A DNA stretch of 64,000 bases. It comes from DASXAQ01 sp036406615. GTDB lineage: Bacteria; Actinomycetota; UBA4738. The notes under the pieces were generated by a model, which saw only the letters and a list, made by a program, of their open reading frames with translations, was not told where the DNA came from and made no database searches. Positions 8,149 to 16,228 of the stretch are shown piece after piece. Made by a program: the position numbers and the translations under genes. Where the stretch lies: positions 1-64,000 of the forward strand of contig DASXAQ010000069.1 of NCBI GenBank assembly GCA_036406615.1. The letters are read 5' to 3'. Positions within the stretch are counted from its first letter, which is position 1. Every line of letters begins with the position of its first letter.

Positions 8149-9256
8149 CTATCGGTCCGAGGCCCGCCGGCGAAGCTCGGCCTCGATGAACGGCTGGATG
8201 TCGCCGTCGAGCACGGCGTCGACGTTGCCGACCTCCACGCCGGTGCGATGGTCCTTTACCATCCGGTAGGGGTGCAGGACGTAGGAGCGGATCTGGGAGC
8301 CGAACTCGATGTCGCGGCGCTCCCCGCGGATGCTCTCCAGCTTCTGCTCGCGTTCGCGCCGCGCCACCTCGGCCAGCCGCGATATGAGGATCCGCATGGC
8401 CACCGCCTTGTTCTGCAGCTGCGAGCGCTCGTTCTGGCACGCGGCCGTGATGCCGGTGGGCAGGTGTGTGATCCGCACCGCGGAGTCGGTCGTGTTGACC
8501 CCCTGCCCGCCCGGCCCCGTCGCGCGGAAGATGTCGATGCGCAGGTCCTTGGGGTCGATCTCGACGTCGTCCTCGCCCGCGTCGTCGATCAGCGGGATCA
8601 CGTCGAGCGAGGCGAACGACGTGTGGCGCCGGTGCGCGGAGTCGAACGGCGACAGCCGGACCAGCCGGTGCACGCCCCGCTCGGCGGAGATCATGCCGTA
8701 CGCGTTGGTGCCCTTCAGCGTGAACGTGGCGCTCTTGGTGCCGGCTTCCTCGCCGGGTAGCACCTCGTCCAGCTCGGCCTGGTAGCCCTCGCGCTCGGCC
8801 CATCGCAGGTACATGCGAAGCAGCATCTCGGTCCAGTCCTGCGAGTCGACGCCGCCGGCCCCCGCGTGCAGGCTCGCCACCGCGTCGCCGCCGTCGTACT
8901 CGCCCGAGAGCAGGTTGGCCAGCTCCACGTGCTCCAGCTCGGCCTCGAGCGCGCGGACCTTCGACGCCAGCTCGGCCGCGAGCTCCGGGTCGTCTTCGCC
9001 GGCGAGCAGCTCGTCCATGACCAGCAGGTCGTCGATCTGCTTGACGAGTCCGGCGTGGCGATCGACGACGTCGCGCAGGCGCGCGAGCTCGGTGGTCAGG
9101 CGCTGGCCGCGCGCGGGGTCGTCCCAGATCCCCGGCTGGGAGAGCTCCGCCTCCAACTCCGCGGCGCGATGCTCGCGGCCGTCGACGTCAAAGGTACTCC
9201 TTCGCGCTGGCCACCCGGGCGGCGAGCTCGTCGATGCGTTCGCGGTGCTCGCCCAT
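8149..9256 (-). CDS. prfB: Peptide chain release factor 2, with programmed +1 frameshift
   Basis: Terminates translation at UGA and UAA. It is encoded in two frames: 22 codons from the ATG at 9256 end in an in-frame TGA at 9190-9188, and a +1 slip on CTT TGA C enters the main frame at GAC (9189), giving 368 residues in all. The main frame holds the RF2 anticodon-like tripeptide SPF (in RLSPFDSAHRR) and the catalytic GGQ (in ATGPGGQGVN, near residue 247). The ATG directly follows the secA stop codon, so prfB lies downstream of secA in the same transcript. An open frame extending upstream to 9378 overlaps secA and is not the real N-terminus. Confidence 0.96.
9187..9202 (-). promoter_or_regulatory. 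prfB programmed frameshift site
   Basis: The minus strand reads AAGGAG TAC CTT TGA C: a Shine-Dalgarno-like AGGAG three bases before the CTT slip codon, then the UGA stop followed by C. This is the arrangement known from E. coli prfB (AGGGGG TAT CTT TGA C), where low RF2 levels favour frameshifting and so autoregulate synthesis. Confidence 0.95.
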
Positions 9257-11941
9257 CTACGGCTCCATCCCGTGGCACTTCTTGTACTTGCGGCCGGAAC
9301 CGCACGGGCACGGCGCGTTGCGGGGGATCTTGTCGCCCACCGTCTCCGCGGCGCCCTGCGACCCGTTGTCGTCACCATGGTGGATCTGCACGCGCTGCGG
9401 ACGCGGCCGCGGCGGTTCGTCGTGGCGCACGACCTCGATGTGCGAGACGTAGCGCACGAACTCGTCGCGGATCGTCTCCTTCATCTCCTCGAACATCGCG
9501 TACGCGTCGCGCTGGTACTCGACCAGGGGATCCTTCTGCCCGTACGCCCGCAGGCCGATGCCCTCCTGCAGGTAGTCCATCTCGTACAGGTGCGAGCGCC
9601 AGTTCGTGTCGGTGATCTGCAGCAGGACCATCCGCTCGAGCTCGCGCAGCAGCGGCTGGCCGGTGGACTCGTCGACCCCGAGCTCCTGTTCCTTCGCGTC
9701 GTAGACCTCCAGGGCGTCCGCCACGATCAGCTCCTGCACCTCGGCGGCGTCGTCCCTGCCCTCCAGGTCCGCCTTCGTCAGCCGGGTCGGGAAGACCGAC
9801 GTGAGGGCCGTGAACAGCCCGTCCAGGTCCCACTCCTCCGGATAGATCTCGCGGCTCACGTACTGTCCGGCCGTCTCGAGCACGACCTCGGTGACCATCT
9901 CCACGGCTTCGTCCTTCAGGTCGAGGCCCTCGAGGATCTTGCGCCGCTCCTCGTAGATCACCTTGCGCTGGGTGTTCATGACCTCGTCGTACTTGAGCAC
10001 GTTCTTGCGGATCTCGAAGTTCTGCTCCTCGACGTTCTTCTGCGCGGTCTGGATCGCGCGCGAGACCATCTTCGCGGCGATGGGCTCGTCGTCGGGCCAC
10101 TTCAAGGCCCGCATGATGCGCTCGATCCGGTCGGCGGCGAACAGCCGCATCAGGTCGTCCTCGAGCGACAGGTAGAACCGGGACTCGCCCGGGTCGCCCT
10201 GGCGGCCCGACCGTCCGCGCAGCTGGTTGTCGATGCGGCGCGACTCGTGGCGTTCGGTGCCGAGCACGTACAGTCCGCCGAGCTCGACGACCTCGTCGTG
10301 CTCGGCGTCGGTCTGCGTCCTGTACTTGTCGTAGAGCGGTCGGTACTCGGCCTCGTACGCCTCGCGCTCCTCGGGCTCCATGTCGAACAGCAGGTACCGG
10401 TCGTTGTCCCAGTCGTTGGCGGCCATGTCGCGGCGAGCCAGGTACTCCGGGTTGCCACCGAGCATGATGTCGACGCCGCGGCCCGCCATGTTCGTCGCCA
10501 CCGTGACGGTGCCGATCCGCCCGGCCTGGGCCACGATCTGGGCCTCTCCCTCGTGGTTCTTCGCGTTCAGCACGTGGTGCGGGACGCCGCGGCGATTGAG
10601 GTAGCCGGACAGCTTCTCCGACTTCTCGATCGAGATGGTGCCGACCAGGACCGGCTGGCCCTTCTCGTGTCGGCCGACGAGGTCTTCCACGACCGCGTTC
10701 CACTTCGCGTCTTCGCTCTTGTAGATCTCGTCCTGCTCGTCGCTGCGCACCATCGGACGGTTGGTCGGGATCTCGATGGCGGAGAGCTTGTAGACCTCCT
10801 CGAACTCGCGCGCCTGGGTGCGCGCCGTTCCGGTCATGCCGGCCAGCTTGTCGTACATGCGGAAGTAGTTCTGGATGGTGATCGTCGCGAGGGTCTGGTT
10901 CTCCTCCTTGATGCGCACGTTCTCCTTGGCCTCGATGGCCTGGTGCAGGCCCTCCGAGTACCGCCGGCCCTCCAGGATCCGGCCGGTGAACTCGTCGACG
11001 ATCAGCACCTCGCCCTGGCGCACGATGTAGTCGACGTCGCGCTTGTACAGCTCCTTGGCACGGATCGCGTTCTGCAGGTGGTGCACGAGCGGCGTGTTGA
11101 ACTCCTCGTACAGGTTCTCGATGCCCAGCTCGCGCTCGACCTTGTCGACGCCGTCCTCCAGGACCGAGACGGTGCGCTTCGTCTCGTCGATCTCGTAGTC
11201 GGCGTCGCGGCGCAGCCGGGGCACCAGGCGGGCGAACACCTGATACCACTTCGCCGAGTCGGCCACCATGCCGCTGATGATCAGCGGGGTGCGCGCCTCG
11301 TCGATCAGGATGGAGTCGACCTCGTCCACGATCGCGTAGTGGTGCCCGCGCTGCACCATGTCGGACAGCTGCATGGCCATGTTGTCGCGCAGGTAGTCGA
11401 AGCCGAGCTCGTTGTTGGTGCCGTAGGTGATGTCCGCGGCGTAGGAGGGGCGCCGCTGCTCGGGGCTCATGTTGGCCTGGATCAGCCCGACCGAGATGCC
11501 GAGCTTGCGGTAGATGGGGCCCATCCACTCGGAGTCGCGCTTCGCCAGGTAGTCGTTGACGGTGACCACGTGCACGCCCTTGCCGGTCAGGGCGTTGAGG
11601 TACGCCGGCATGGTCGAGACCAGCGTCTTGCCCTCGCCGGTGCGCATCTCCGCGATGTTGCCCTGGTGCAGCACGGCGGCGCCCATGACCTGGACGTCGT
11701 AGTGGCGCTGGCCGATCGCGCGGTTCGCGGCCTCTCGCACCAGCGCGAACGCCTCGGGCAGCACGTCGTCGAGAGACTCGCCGCCCTCCTGGACGCGCGC
11801 CTTCAGCTCCCCGGTTCGAACGGGGAACTCGTCGTCCGAAAGCTCCTCGACCTCGGGCTCGAACGTGTTGACCAGGGTGGCGTAGTCCTGAAGGCGGCGT
11901 GCCTTGCGGCCCTCGCCGAAGGATCCGATCTTGTCCAGCAC
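9257..11941 (-). CDS. secA: Protein translocase ATPase SecA
   Basis: Motor ATPase that drives preproteins through SecYEG. The 894 residues carry Walker A MRTGEGKT (about residue 100), the DEAD-like motif VDEVDSILIDEARTPLIISG, the helicase motif VATNMAGRGVDIMLGG, QLRGRSGRQGDPG, the helical scaffold and wing, and the C-terminal zinc motif CPCGSGRKYKKCHG. The GTG at 11941 is chosen for the family N-terminus (LDKIGSFGEGRKAR) and a GGAG site 8 bases upstream; the longer open frame to 12112 is not supported. It precedes prfB with no gap and is divergent from the F420-type PPOX gene across 136 bases. Only one SecA is visible in the window. Confidence 0.97.
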   Translation of the reverse strand: MLDKIGSFGEGRKARRLQDYATLVNTFEPEVEELSDDEFPVRTGELKARVQEGGESLDDVLPEAFALVREAANRAIGQRHYDVQVMGAAVLHQGNIAEMRTGEGKTLVSTMPAYLNALTGKGVHVVTVNDYLAKRDSEWMGPIYRKLGISVGLIQANMSPEQRRPSYAADITYGTNNELGFDYLRDNMAMQLSDMVQRGHHYAIVDEVDSILIDEARTPLIISGMVADSAKWYQVFARLVPRLRRDADYEIDETKRTVSVLEDGVDKVERELGIENLYEEFNTPLVHHLQNAIRAKELYKRDVDYIVRQGEVLIVDEFTGRILEGRRYSEGLHQAIEAKENVRIKEENQTLATITIQNYFRMYDKLAGMTGTARTQAREFEEVYKLSAIEIPTNRPMVRSDEQDEIYKSEDAKWNAVVEDLVGRHEKGQPVLVGTISIEKSEKLSGYLNRRGVPHHVLNAKNHEGEAQIVAQAGRIGTVTVATNMAGRGVDIMLGGNPEYLARRDMAANDWDNDRYLLFDMEPEEREAYEAEYRPLYDKYRTQTDAEHDEVVELGGLYVLGTERHESRRIDNQLRGRSGRQGDPGESRFYLSLEDDLMRLFAADRIERIMRALKWPDDEPIAAKMVSRAIQTAQKNVEEQNFEIRKNVLKYDEVMNTQRKVIYEERRKILEGLDLKDEAVEMVTEVVLETAGQYVSREIYPEEWDLDGLFTALTSVFPTRLTKADLEGRDDAAEVQELIVADALEVYDAKEQELGVDESTGQPLLRELERMVLLQITDTNWRSHLYEMDYLQEGIGLRAYGQKDPLVEYQRDAYAMFEEMKETIRDEFVRYVSHIEVVRHDEPPRPRPQRVQIHHGDDNGSQGAAETVGDKIPRNAPCPCGSGRKYKKCHGMEP

Positions 11942-12077
11942 GGGTACGTCTCCGCGTCGATTGTGAGTGGTCGCCGGAGCCTCGATTATAGGGAGGGCAC
12001 TCCGACGGGAGTGGCAACGCCCGCGGACGGCCGTTCCATTCCGTCTATGCGTCGACCATCGGAAGGGAGGGGTTGAG

Positions 12078-12470
12078 GTGGCTGGGATCGAACTGACCCC
12101 CGAGCAGGTCAAGCTGGTTCAGGAGCCGAACTTCGGCGCGCTGGCGACCGTCATGCCCGACGGCTCGCCGCAAGTCACGATCCTGTGGGTCGATTACCGC
12201 GACGGCCTGATCTGGGTGAACACGCAGCAGGGGCGTGCGAAGCCGCGGAACATGGACCGGGATCCGCGCGTGGCGCTCACGATCTGGGACCGCGACGACC
12301 CGTACGAGCGGATGCACGTGCGCGGGCGCGTCGTCGAAACCACGACCGAGGGGGCGGCGGACCACATCCGGTGGTTGAACAACAAGTACCACGGCAACGA
12401 CAACTATCCGTTGGCGCCTGACGCCGTCCGCGTGATCTACAAGATCGAACCGGAGCACGTGACGAGCTAG
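12078..12470 (+). CDS. PPOX-class, probably F420-dependent, oxidoreductase
   Basis: A 130-residue split-barrel flavin-binding-fold protein. The family features are the N-terminal helix LTPEQVKLVQEPNF, GALATVMPDGSPQVTILWVDY, the strand GLIWVNTQQGRAKPRNMDRDPRVALTI interrupted by turns, and the end RVIYKIEPEHVT. Members of this PPOX subgroup in actinomycetotes use coenzyme F420 rather than FMN, and the F420 genes are present in this window, which fits. The GTG at 12078 is chosen because GGGAGGGG lies just upstream; the longer frame from 11967 reaches into the secA promoter region. Monocistronic, divergent from secA. The substrate is unknown. Confidence 0.85.
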   Translation: MAGIELTPEQVKLVQEPNFGALATVMPDGSPQVTILWVDYRDGLIWVNTQQGRAKPRNMDRDPRVALTIWDRDDPYERMHVRGRVVETTTEGAADHIRWLNNKYHGNDNYPLAPDAVRVIYKIEPEHVTS

Positions 12471-12513
12471 CTCGAACGACCCCGGGATGACCGCCTCCCC
12501 GAGCCTCGCCGGC

Positions 12514-13221
12514 TCAGGTGATCTCCAGCAGCTTCTCCCGTACGGCGTAGACGACCGCCTCCATCCGCGAGTGCAGGTGCAGCTTCTCCAGGATGTTGCG
12601 GACGTGGTTCTTGACCGTGTTCTCCGAGATGAACAGCCGCTTGGCGATGTCCTTGTTGCCGAGGCCCTCCGCCACGAGCTTGAGCACCTGCATCTCCCGG
12701 TCGGTCAGCCGCGGCGCCGGCAGCGGGGCCCGGTCGGGCTCGTGCTCGCCGCGGCGCGACATCGCGGCGAACTCGTTCAGCAGCTTCGAGGCCATGGTCG
12801 GCGAGATGCGGGACTGGCCGGCCGCCACGGATCGGACCGCCTCGGCGACCTCTTCGATCGAGACCTCCTTCAGCAGGTAGCCGGACGCCCCGGCCTTGAT
12901 GGCCTCGAACAGGTCCGCTTCGTCGTCGGAGATCGTGAGCATGAGGATCTTCACGTGCGGCAGCTGGTCCTTGAGCTCCGCGGTGGCCTCGATCCCGGAG
13001 CGTCTCGGCATCCGCACGTCCATCAACACGACGTCGGGCATCAGCTCCTGCGCGCGCTCGACGGCCTCGTGGCCGTCGGCGGCCTCGCCGACGACGTCGA
13101 TGTCGGGCTCCTGGTTGAGGACGAGTTGCAGGCCGCGGCGGAACAGCGCGTGATCGTCGACGACGAGGACGCGCAGCGCCTCCTTCTGTTGCCGCCTCCC
13201 GGACGGCCAGTCCTGCGTCAC
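12514..13221 (-). CDS. NarL/FixJ-family response regulator (orphan)
   Basis: Two-component transcription regulator of 235 residues. The receiver domain (about 20-140) has the acidic pair VVDDHALFRRGL, the phospho-acceptor Asp in VVLMDVRMPRRSG and the Lys in SGYLLKEV. A linker of about 35 residues leads to the LuxR-type helix-turn-helix (about 170-230) with LTDREMQVLKLVAEGLGNKDIA and SENTVKNHVRNILEKL. The GTG at 13221 is supported by AGGAGG 8 bases upstream. No histidine kinase gene is near, so its signal is unknown. It lies between secA and hpf, in the same direction as hpf and 31 bases after it, so it may be cotranscribed with comF and hpf. Confidence 0.92.
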   Translation of the reverse strand: MTQDWPSGRRQQKEALRVLVVDDHALFRRGLQLVLNQEPDIDVVGEAADGHEAVERAQELMPDVVLMDVRMPRRSGIEATAELKDQLPHVKILMLTISDDEADLFEAIKAGASGYLLKEVSIEEVAEAVRSVAAGQSRISPTMASKLLNEFAAMSRRGEHEPDRAPLPAPRLTDREMQVLKLVAEGLGNKDIAKRLFISENTVKNHVRNILEKLHLHSRMEAVVYAVREKLLEIT

Positions 13222-13252
13222 CGACGCGACCTCCTGCACGGCGGCCTCTGGG

Positions 13253-13618
13253 CTATTCCGGCGCCGGCCCGTGCGAGCCAGCCCCGGATTGTAGACCACC
13301 GTGCTTCGCGGGGGGCCGAGTGGCCTTCTTTCCCCGGTAGGTCGCGATCTGGCGGCGGATCCGCTCGACCACCTGATCCAGGGACGAGTCGACGTCGGGG
13401 CCACCCCCTTCGGCGCGAAACGTCCGGCGCGCCGTCACGGCGGCGACCTGAACGCGGTACCTGGACCCGACGCGAGGATTGGGTTCGCCGAGGACCTCGA
13501 CCTCCACGCGGAGCACGTCGGGGCGGGGGCGGCGTTCGAGCTTCGCCAGCTTCGTCGTGACGGCGTGCCGCATGGCTTCGGTCAGCCGGATTCCGCGACC
13601 CTTCACGACGACGTCCAC
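13253..13618 (-). CDS. hpf: Ribosome hibernation promoting factor, short HPF/RaiA type
   Basis: Binds the decoding region of idle 30S subunits to stabilise inactive ribosomes. The 121 residues contain the single beta-alpha-beta-beta-beta-alpha domain: MDVVVKGRGIRLTEAMRHAV, then KLAKLERRPRPDVLRVEVEV, and the final helix DSSLDQVVERIRRQIATYRGKK. The long-form C-terminal dimerisation domain is absent; only a Pro/Gly-rich tail follows, so it is the short form, whereas many actinomycetotes have the long form. The GTG start has GGGAGG upstream. It overlaps comF by 16 bases. The secA-hpf-comF neighbourhood is conserved in actinomycetotes. Confidence 0.88.
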   Translation of the reverse strand: MDVVVKGRGIRLTEAMRHAVTTKLAKLERRPRPDVLRVEVEVLGEPNPRVGSRYRVQVAAVTARRTFRAEGGGPDVDSSLDQVVERIRRQIATYRGKKATRPPAKHGGLQSGAGSHGPAPE

Positions 13619-14355
13619 GTGCCGCCTCCCCAGGCCGTGCCGCCTCCCCTCGCCGCATCATAGCAACGGGCCGGAAGCGGCCCGTCGAGCGAGCGCGCCG
13701 CGGCCAGCAGACCGACGCGGCGCGCGCCGGCCGCGCGTAGGACCGCCGCACATTCGGCAGCGGTCGCTCCGGTCGTGAGCACGTCGTCGACGAGCACGAC
13801 CGTGGACGGGATCTCGCCATGCGCGCGGAACGCGCCGGCCAGCGCGCGGCGGCGCTCCGCTCCGGATCGCCGCGCCTGGGGCGCGGTCTCACGGGCGCGT
13901 CGCAGCAGCCTCCGCGCCGGCAGCCCTGTGAGGCGTCCGACGCCCAGGGCCAGCTCTCGCGCCTGGTCGTAGCCCCGGGCGCGTCGTCGGCGGCGGCCCA
14001 GCGGCACCCACGCGAGGGTGGGCGCGTCCCCGTCTGGCGAGGCGGCCAGGGCGCGGGCCATGGCCGGGGCGAACGCCTCCGACACGCTTCGCAGGCCGGC
14101 GAACTTCATCCGCATGAGCGCGCGCCGAACCGGCCCTTCGTAGAGGAAGGGCGCCCGGCACCAATCCAGGGCGGCCGGCGGGCAGTCCGCGCAGCGTTCG
14201 ACCTCCCACTCCCACGGCCGCCCGCACCGGCGGCACCCGGGGCCGCCGAGGCCGAGGTGGACCGTCGCGGCCGCGCACGCGGCGCACACCGGCCAGCCGC
14301 CGGCGGAGCACGCGACGCAGCGCGGGGGGAACACCAGGTCCCACACCGCCCGCAC
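13603..14355 (-). CDS. ComF family phosphoribosyltransferase-like protein
   Basis: A 250-residue member of the ComF/GntX family: an N-terminal zinc-ribbon-like part with cysteine pairs (PPRCVACSAGGWPVCAAC, CRRCG, CADCP) followed by a type I phosphoribosyltransferase domain with the PRPP loop VVLVDDVLTTGATAAE near residue 195. In naturally competent bacteria ComF acts in DNA uptake, but many ComF proteins occur without competence genes and their substrate is unknown. It starts with GTG and a weak ribosome site, and its end overlaps hpf by 16 bases. No other competence genes are seen here. Confidence 0.88.
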   Translation of the reverse strand: MRAVWDLVFPPRCVACSAGGWPVCAACAAATVHLGLGGPGCRRCGRPWEWEVERCADCPPAALDWCRAPFLYEGPVRRALMRMKFAGLRSVSEAFAPAMARALAASPDGDAPTLAWVPLGRRRRRARGYDQARELALGVGRLTGLPARRLLRRARETAPQARRSGAERRRALAGAFRAHGEIPSTVVLVDDVLTTGATAAECAAVLRAAGARRVGLLAAARSLDGPLPARCYDAARGGGTAWGGGTWTSS

Positions 14356-14410
14356 GACCGCCGCACCCTACCCGGCGGGTGCGACACTCGGCGACGCGAA
14401 CTCGGGGAGC

Positions 14411-15127
14411 TCAGGTGAGCGCGACGTCGATCGGCTTGGCCTCGCCCTGTCCCGGCGAGCGAAGCGTGAGCCGGAGATTCTGCGCGGCCTTCGGAACCGG
14501 GTAGAACGTGGCCCGGCGCTCGTCGCCCGTCGCGTCGCGTCCGGTCTCGGCCGGCACCGGCGGCAGCGCCCGGCCGTCGGCGGACAGCGTCGCCTCGGTG
14601 CGCGGCGGCGGAGCGGGCTGGTCCGCGTCGTCGGATCCCGGCGCGGGCGCGGCGGCGTGCGGCTCGTGCCAGACGACGATCGTGCGGTCGGCCTTCATCT
14701 CGATGCGGTCCACCTGGCACTCGCGCCCCGCGACGTTCGATGCGGCATCGACCTTCACCGTGCCCGTGCGCACCTCGACGCGTGGCCAGGGGATGGAGAA
14801 CGCGCGGCCCTGGTTGACGAACGACCTGCCGCCGTCGACCTGAATCTCCGAACGCACCACGTACCACCCAGGCTCCAGGTCGGAGATCGGTGCCTCGAAC
14901 GGCAGGAACAGGTCTCGCGCCGGCGCCACGTTCACGATCAGGTCGCCGAACGGCACGGGCTTGGCCGCCTCGTCCGGCAGGCGCACGATGTCCGCCGACG
15001 CAAGCCGGACGTGGTGCGGGTACGAGTCCGCTCCTCGCAGGACCAGCGCCCCCTTGATGGTCGCGGGGAACCGGTCGAAGCGGGTCTGGACCGCCACCGG
15101 CGCCGCCGGGTCGGCCTCCGCCGTCAC
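14411..15127 (-). CDS. Hypothetical beta-rich protein
   Basis: I do not recognise this 238-residue protein. It has no signal peptide or membrane segment; its sequence is strand-rich, with alternating polar and nonpolar stretches such as LEPGWYVVRSEIQVDGG and DRTIVVWHEPHA, a Pro/Asp-rich linker around residues 160-180, and a final strand region ending AKPIDVALT. Its GTG start lies 22 bases after the mtnA stop with GGAG upstream, so it is probably the last gene of the phosphorylase-ahcY-mtnA run; comF follows after a 55-base gap. A role linked to SAM-cycle metabolism is only suggested by position. Confidence 0.65.
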   Translation of the reverse strand: MTAEADPAAPVAVQTRFDRFPATIKGALVLRGADSYPHHVRLASADIVRLPDEAAKPVPFGDLIVNVAPARDLFLPFEAPISDLEPGWYVVRSEIQVDGGRSFVNQGRAFSIPWPRVEVRTGTVKVDAASNVAGRECQVDRIEMKADRTIVVWHEPHAAAPAPGSDDADQPAPPPRTEATLSADGRALPPVPAETGRDATGDERRATFYPVPKAAQNLRLTLRSPGQGEAKPIDVALT

Positions 15128-15149
15128 GGCATCGCTCCGGCGCCCGGAG

Positions 15150-16217
15150 TCACCCCTGCGCCTCCAGGCGGCGCAGGCTCGTGCGGTACGGCGCGCGGGC
15201 CACGCCGCGATCGGTGATGATCGCCGCGATCAGGCGTGCCGGCGTGACGTCGAACGCGGGGTTGGCCGCGCGGGTGCCCCGCGGCGCGATCGCCATCCCC
15301 ATCGGCGCAACGACCTCCTTCGCGTTGCGTTCCTCGATCACGATGTCCTTGCCGGTGCGCGTGTCGGGGTCCACCGTCGACAGGGGCGCCGCCACGTAGA
15401 ACGGCACGCCGTGGTGGCGCGCCAGCACGGCGAGCGAGTACGTGCCGATCTTGTTCGCGACGTCGCCGTTGGCGGCGATCCGGTCGGCCCCGACGACGAT
15501 CATGTCCACGAGGCCGCGGGACATCAGCGAGCCCGCCGCCGAGTCCGCGACGAGCGTCATCGGCACGCCGAGCTTCCCGAGCTCCCACGCGGTGAGCCGG
15601 GCGCCCTGCAGGACCGGCCGGGTCTCGTCCACCCACACATGGATCTTCTTGCCGGCACGGTGTGCTGCGGTGATGACCGACTGGGCGGTCCCCGCCCCGC
15701 CGGTGGCCAGGGCGCCGGTGTTGCAGTGATGGAGCACGTTCGCCCCCTGCGGCACCAGCTCGCGGCCGAACAGCCCGATCGCGCGGCAGGACTCGCGGTC
15801 CTCGCGGGCGATCGCCATCGCCTCGGCGACGGCCGCGCGGCGCACCGACTCCACGGTCGCGGGCCGGCTCCTGCGCTCGGCGGCCGTCCGCGTCGTCTCC
15901 AGCACGCGCTCGACGGCCCATCGGACGTTGACCGCGGTCGGGCGGCTACGGATCAGGAGATCGCCGGCCTTGTCGAGGTCACGCTGCAGCTGCGCCACCG
16001 ACCGCGCCTTCGAGCCGGTCGCGGCGATGGCCATGCCGTAGCCCGCGACGATGCCGAGCAGGGGCGCGCCCCGGACAGCCAGCGAGCGGATCGCGTCGGC
16101 GACCTGCGCAGGCGTTCGGCACACGAACGAGCGCTCGGCTCCCGGCAGGCGGGTCTGGTCGAGGACGCGGATCCGATCCCCGAGCCACTCGACGGGCTGC
16201 ACCGACGCGGCGGCCAC
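15150..16217 (-). CDS. mtnA: S-methyl-5-thioribose-1-phosphate isomerase
   Basis: Converts 5-methylthioribose-1-phosphate to methylthioribulose-1-phosphate in methionine salvage. The 355 residues show the MtnA/eIF2B-like features: RTPAQVADAIRSLAVRGAPLLG near the N-terminus, the catalytic cysteine in HHCNTGALATGGAGTAQ (mid-protein), the catalytic aspartate in VVGADRIAANGDVANKIGTY, and VDPDTRTGKDIVIEER. The length is typical. The GTG at 16217 has AGGAGG 6 bases upstream; the in-frame open reading to 17105 runs over ahcY. It follows ahcY by 11 bases. Its substrate must come from an MTA phosphorylase, probably the neighbour at 17509-18369. No mtnB, mtnC or mtnD is in the window. Confidence 0.95.
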   Translation of the reverse strand: MAAASVQPVEWLGDRIRVLDQTRLPGAERSFVCRTPAQVADAIRSLAVRGAPLLGIVAGYGMAIAATGSKARSVAQLQRDLDKAGDLLIRSRPTAVNVRWAVERVLETTRTAAERRSRPATVESVRRAAVAEAMAIAREDRESCRAIGLFGRELVPQGANVLHHCNTGALATGGAGTAQSVITAAHRAGKKIHVWVDETRPVLQGARLTAWELGKLGVPMTLVADSAAGSLMSRGLVDMIVVGADRIAANGDVANKIGTYSLAVLARHHGVPFYVAAPLSTVDPDTRTGKDIVIEERNAKEVVAPMGMAIAPRGTRAANPAFDVTPARLIAAIITDRGVARAPYRTSLRRLEAQG

Positions 16218-16228
16218 GCCCGCCCTCC

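Noticed and set aside
9187..9194. Sequencing error splitting prfB
   Set aside because: The break is exactly at CTT TGA C with an upstream AGGAG at the known spacing, so a programmed frameshift explains it.
8813..12076. Very long open frame on the plus strand opposite secA and prfB
   Set aside because: It is the mirror of two confidently assigned genes; high GC leaves few stops in the antisense frame, and the product has no recognisable motif.
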